DNA of 64,000 nt from an uncultured Prevotellaceae bacterium (lineage in GTDB: Bacteria > Bacteroidota > Bacteroidia > Bacteroidales > Muribaculaceae): positions 1 to 64,000 of the forward strand of contig ONIY01000002.1 of NCBI GenBank assembly GCA_900318065.1, read 5' to 3'. This document shows, piece by piece, positions 63,038-64,000 of the stretch. Under the pieces are notes generated by a model. It searched no databases. It had not been told where the DNA came from and saw only the letters and a program-made list of their open reading frames with translations. The stretch's first letter is position 1. Every line of letters begins with the position of its first letter. Both the position numbers and the translations under genes were made by a program.

Positions 63038-63718
63038 TTACATGTTGAAGAAATTGCGTGAGCGCTTGCGCAATACTTCCTTTTTCTTGTCTGCGTCGAG
63101 TTCTTCACTGGCCATGATTGGCGCCACTTCGTCAACATAGTCGCTCCAGTTGTCTTGCAGGCGGCTGAACATGGTGTGAGTGCCTTCCTGCGTCTTGTCG
63201 AAGGCGAGATGGTTGTCGATCGACAGCCTGAAGGCAACGGCTTCCACATCATGGTCGGCACCAATGTAGGCAAAGAGCCAGCCCTCGCTCTTGTAGGCCT
63301 CGATAAGGCTCTTGATGGCAGTGTGGGAGAACTCCTTGGAGTCGTTCTCGTAGCCGTCGGTGATGATGGTCACGCTGGCAATGGCATTGCTGTCGCCCTC
63401 CATCATGTGGTGCACGCTGGTGATGGTGTTGCCTATGGCATCATAGAGCGGGGTCATGCAGCAGGGACGATAATCGGCGCTGGTGATGGGGCGAACCTCC
63501 CCAACTGGCGCTTGCTCATAGATTTTCCTGATCTCGCAGCCGCAGAAGGCGACAAGCGTGATTCGATTGTCTCGCTCAGGGTGTTTTTCCTGGTTGTGCT
63601 TGATAGAAGCGATGGTCTCATTCACTCCGTCGATGGCTTGCTTGGCGATGCTGCTCATCGATCCACTCTTGTCAAGGATGATGACGTTGTACACTTTGAT
63701 GCGGTTTTCTGTTTCCAT
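63038..63718 (-). CDS. VWA-domain protein (TerY-like size)
   Basis: 226 aa. A stand-alone von Willebrand A domain with a complete MIDAS: ILDKSGSM at residues 14-21, then CCMTPLYDAIGNTITSVHHM (Thr position) and IITDGYENDS. No signal peptide, so cytoplasmic. Length and layout resemble TerY, the VWA partner of kinase/phosphatase proteins in stress and phage-resistance loci. The C-terminal KKKEVLRKRSRNFFNM is basic. The downstream 396-aa gene and the upstream partial gene have the same strand. Confidence 0.82.
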   Translation of the reverse strand: METENRIKVYNVIILDKSGSMSSIAKQAIDGVNETIASIKHNQEKHPERDNRITLVAFCGCEIRKIYEQAPVGEVRPITSADYRPCCMTPLYDAIGNTITSVHHMMEGDSNAIASVTIITDGYENDSKEFSHTAIKSLIEAYKSEGWLFAYIGADHDVEAVAFRLSIDNHLAFDKTQEGTHTMFSRLQDNWSDYVDEVAPIMASEELDADKKKEVLRKRSRNFFNM

Positions 63719-63802
63719 AATAATGCGTGTTTAAAAAGAATAATGCGGTCGTTTTTGTTTCACACCACAAAATTACAATCAAACAACGTGGTATTAGAAA
63801 AA

Positions 63803-63837
63803 CGGCAACCTTGCAGTTGAAATTTGCAAGGTTGCCG
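63803..63837 (-). terminator. Terminator of the partial right-end gene
   Basis: CGGCAACCTTGCA (63803-63815) and TGCAAGGTTGCCG (63825-63837) are perfect 13-bp arms; read on the minus strand the hairpin is followed by TTTTTCT. Confidence 0.8.
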
Positions 63838-63872
63838 AAAGTGTATTGTGGTTATAACTATCTGTGGGTCTG

Positions 63873-64000
63873 TTAGTTCATGGAGGTCTCTAAGAATATG
63901 CCGTTAATGGTGAAGTTGGGGAATTCTCCCAGGTTTATCTCGGTGCAGGTGTTGTTGAGCACTTGGCTGAGAGTGCCAAAGAAGAAGTAGTGAATATATA
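63873..64000 (-). CDS. 3' end of a gene entering from the right
   Basis: 41 codons are visible before a TAA at 63873-63875, ending GEFPNFTINGIFLETSMN. The start lies beyond the window. A terminator follows. The segment is coding-like and beta-strand rich, with no family recognised. It is the gene upstream of the VWA gene on the same strand. Confidence 0.55.
   Translation of the reverse strand, partial: YIHYFFFGTLSQVLNNTCTEINLGEFPNFTINGIFLETSMN

Overview
The window looks like a Bacteroidales chromosome segment, most likely Muribaculaceae (S24-7) or a close relative; the family is an inference. The grounds are: TAnnTTTG -7 / TTTG -33 promoters, weak Shine-Dalgarno signals, a type IX secretion system (T9SS) core (porT, porP, gldK, gldL, gldM, gldN), a Bat (Bacteroides aerotolerance) operon, MenA, a ~600-residue IspG of the Bacteroidetes/plant type, and secreted starch-active proteins ending in dockerin-like repeats.

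Layout. 1-1.4 kb has no convincing gene but holds stem-loops with a shared loop motif. 1.4-4.4 kb is an accessory block on the minus strand: an initiator-like winged-helix protein with in-gene repeats, a DnaC/IstB-type loader, an excisionase-like HTH protein, decamer repeats and an unknown 305-aa protein. It abuts the 3' end of tRNA-Lys(TTT) and looks like part of an integrated plasmid- or phage-like element. 5-7 kb carries ssb, an ArgC homologue lacking its catalytic cysteine, and argR. 7-11.4 kb holds a secreted GH13 amylase and a CBM26-type protein, with a LacI-type operator palindrome upstream. 11.9-14.2 kb holds udk, lptB and a secreted protein with a T9SS-like C-terminal signal. 14.2-18.1 kb is rich in MITE-like palindromic elements and gene fragments, and contains an aspartokinase without ACT domains. 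18-28 kb is housekeeping: tex, a membrane metallophosphoesterase, recR, a glycosyltransferase with a radical SAM protein, type II pantothenate kinase, GNAT, HD and YqgE.

28.6-37.2 kb is the bat operon: moxR, DUF58, a membrane partner, batA, batB, batC and a single ORF joining batD and batE. 37.4-41 kb holds PAP2, a small HTH protein, a glycosyltransferase and an acyltransferase. 41-48.3 kb is the T9SS core. 48.4-60.3 kb holds menA, a SPOR lipoprotein, ispG, a membrane protein, rpoN, a second metallophosphoesterase, a nitroreductase-like protein, a DUF5715-like protein, a HAD phosphatase, aroB and a MATE transporter. The right end has a lipoprotein and a von Willebrand A (VWA) protein next to an unrecognised 396-aa protein.

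Much of the intergenic space is filled by repeats: tandem arrays with 7-bp and 8-bp periods, 32-bp direct repeats, and several inverted-repeat-bounded elements that reuse the same internal hairpins. The points most worth checking are the replication-like module at the tRNA, the ArgC pseudoenzyme, the BatD-BatE fusion, the ACT-less aspartokinase, the modular MITE-like elements and the VWA gene pair.
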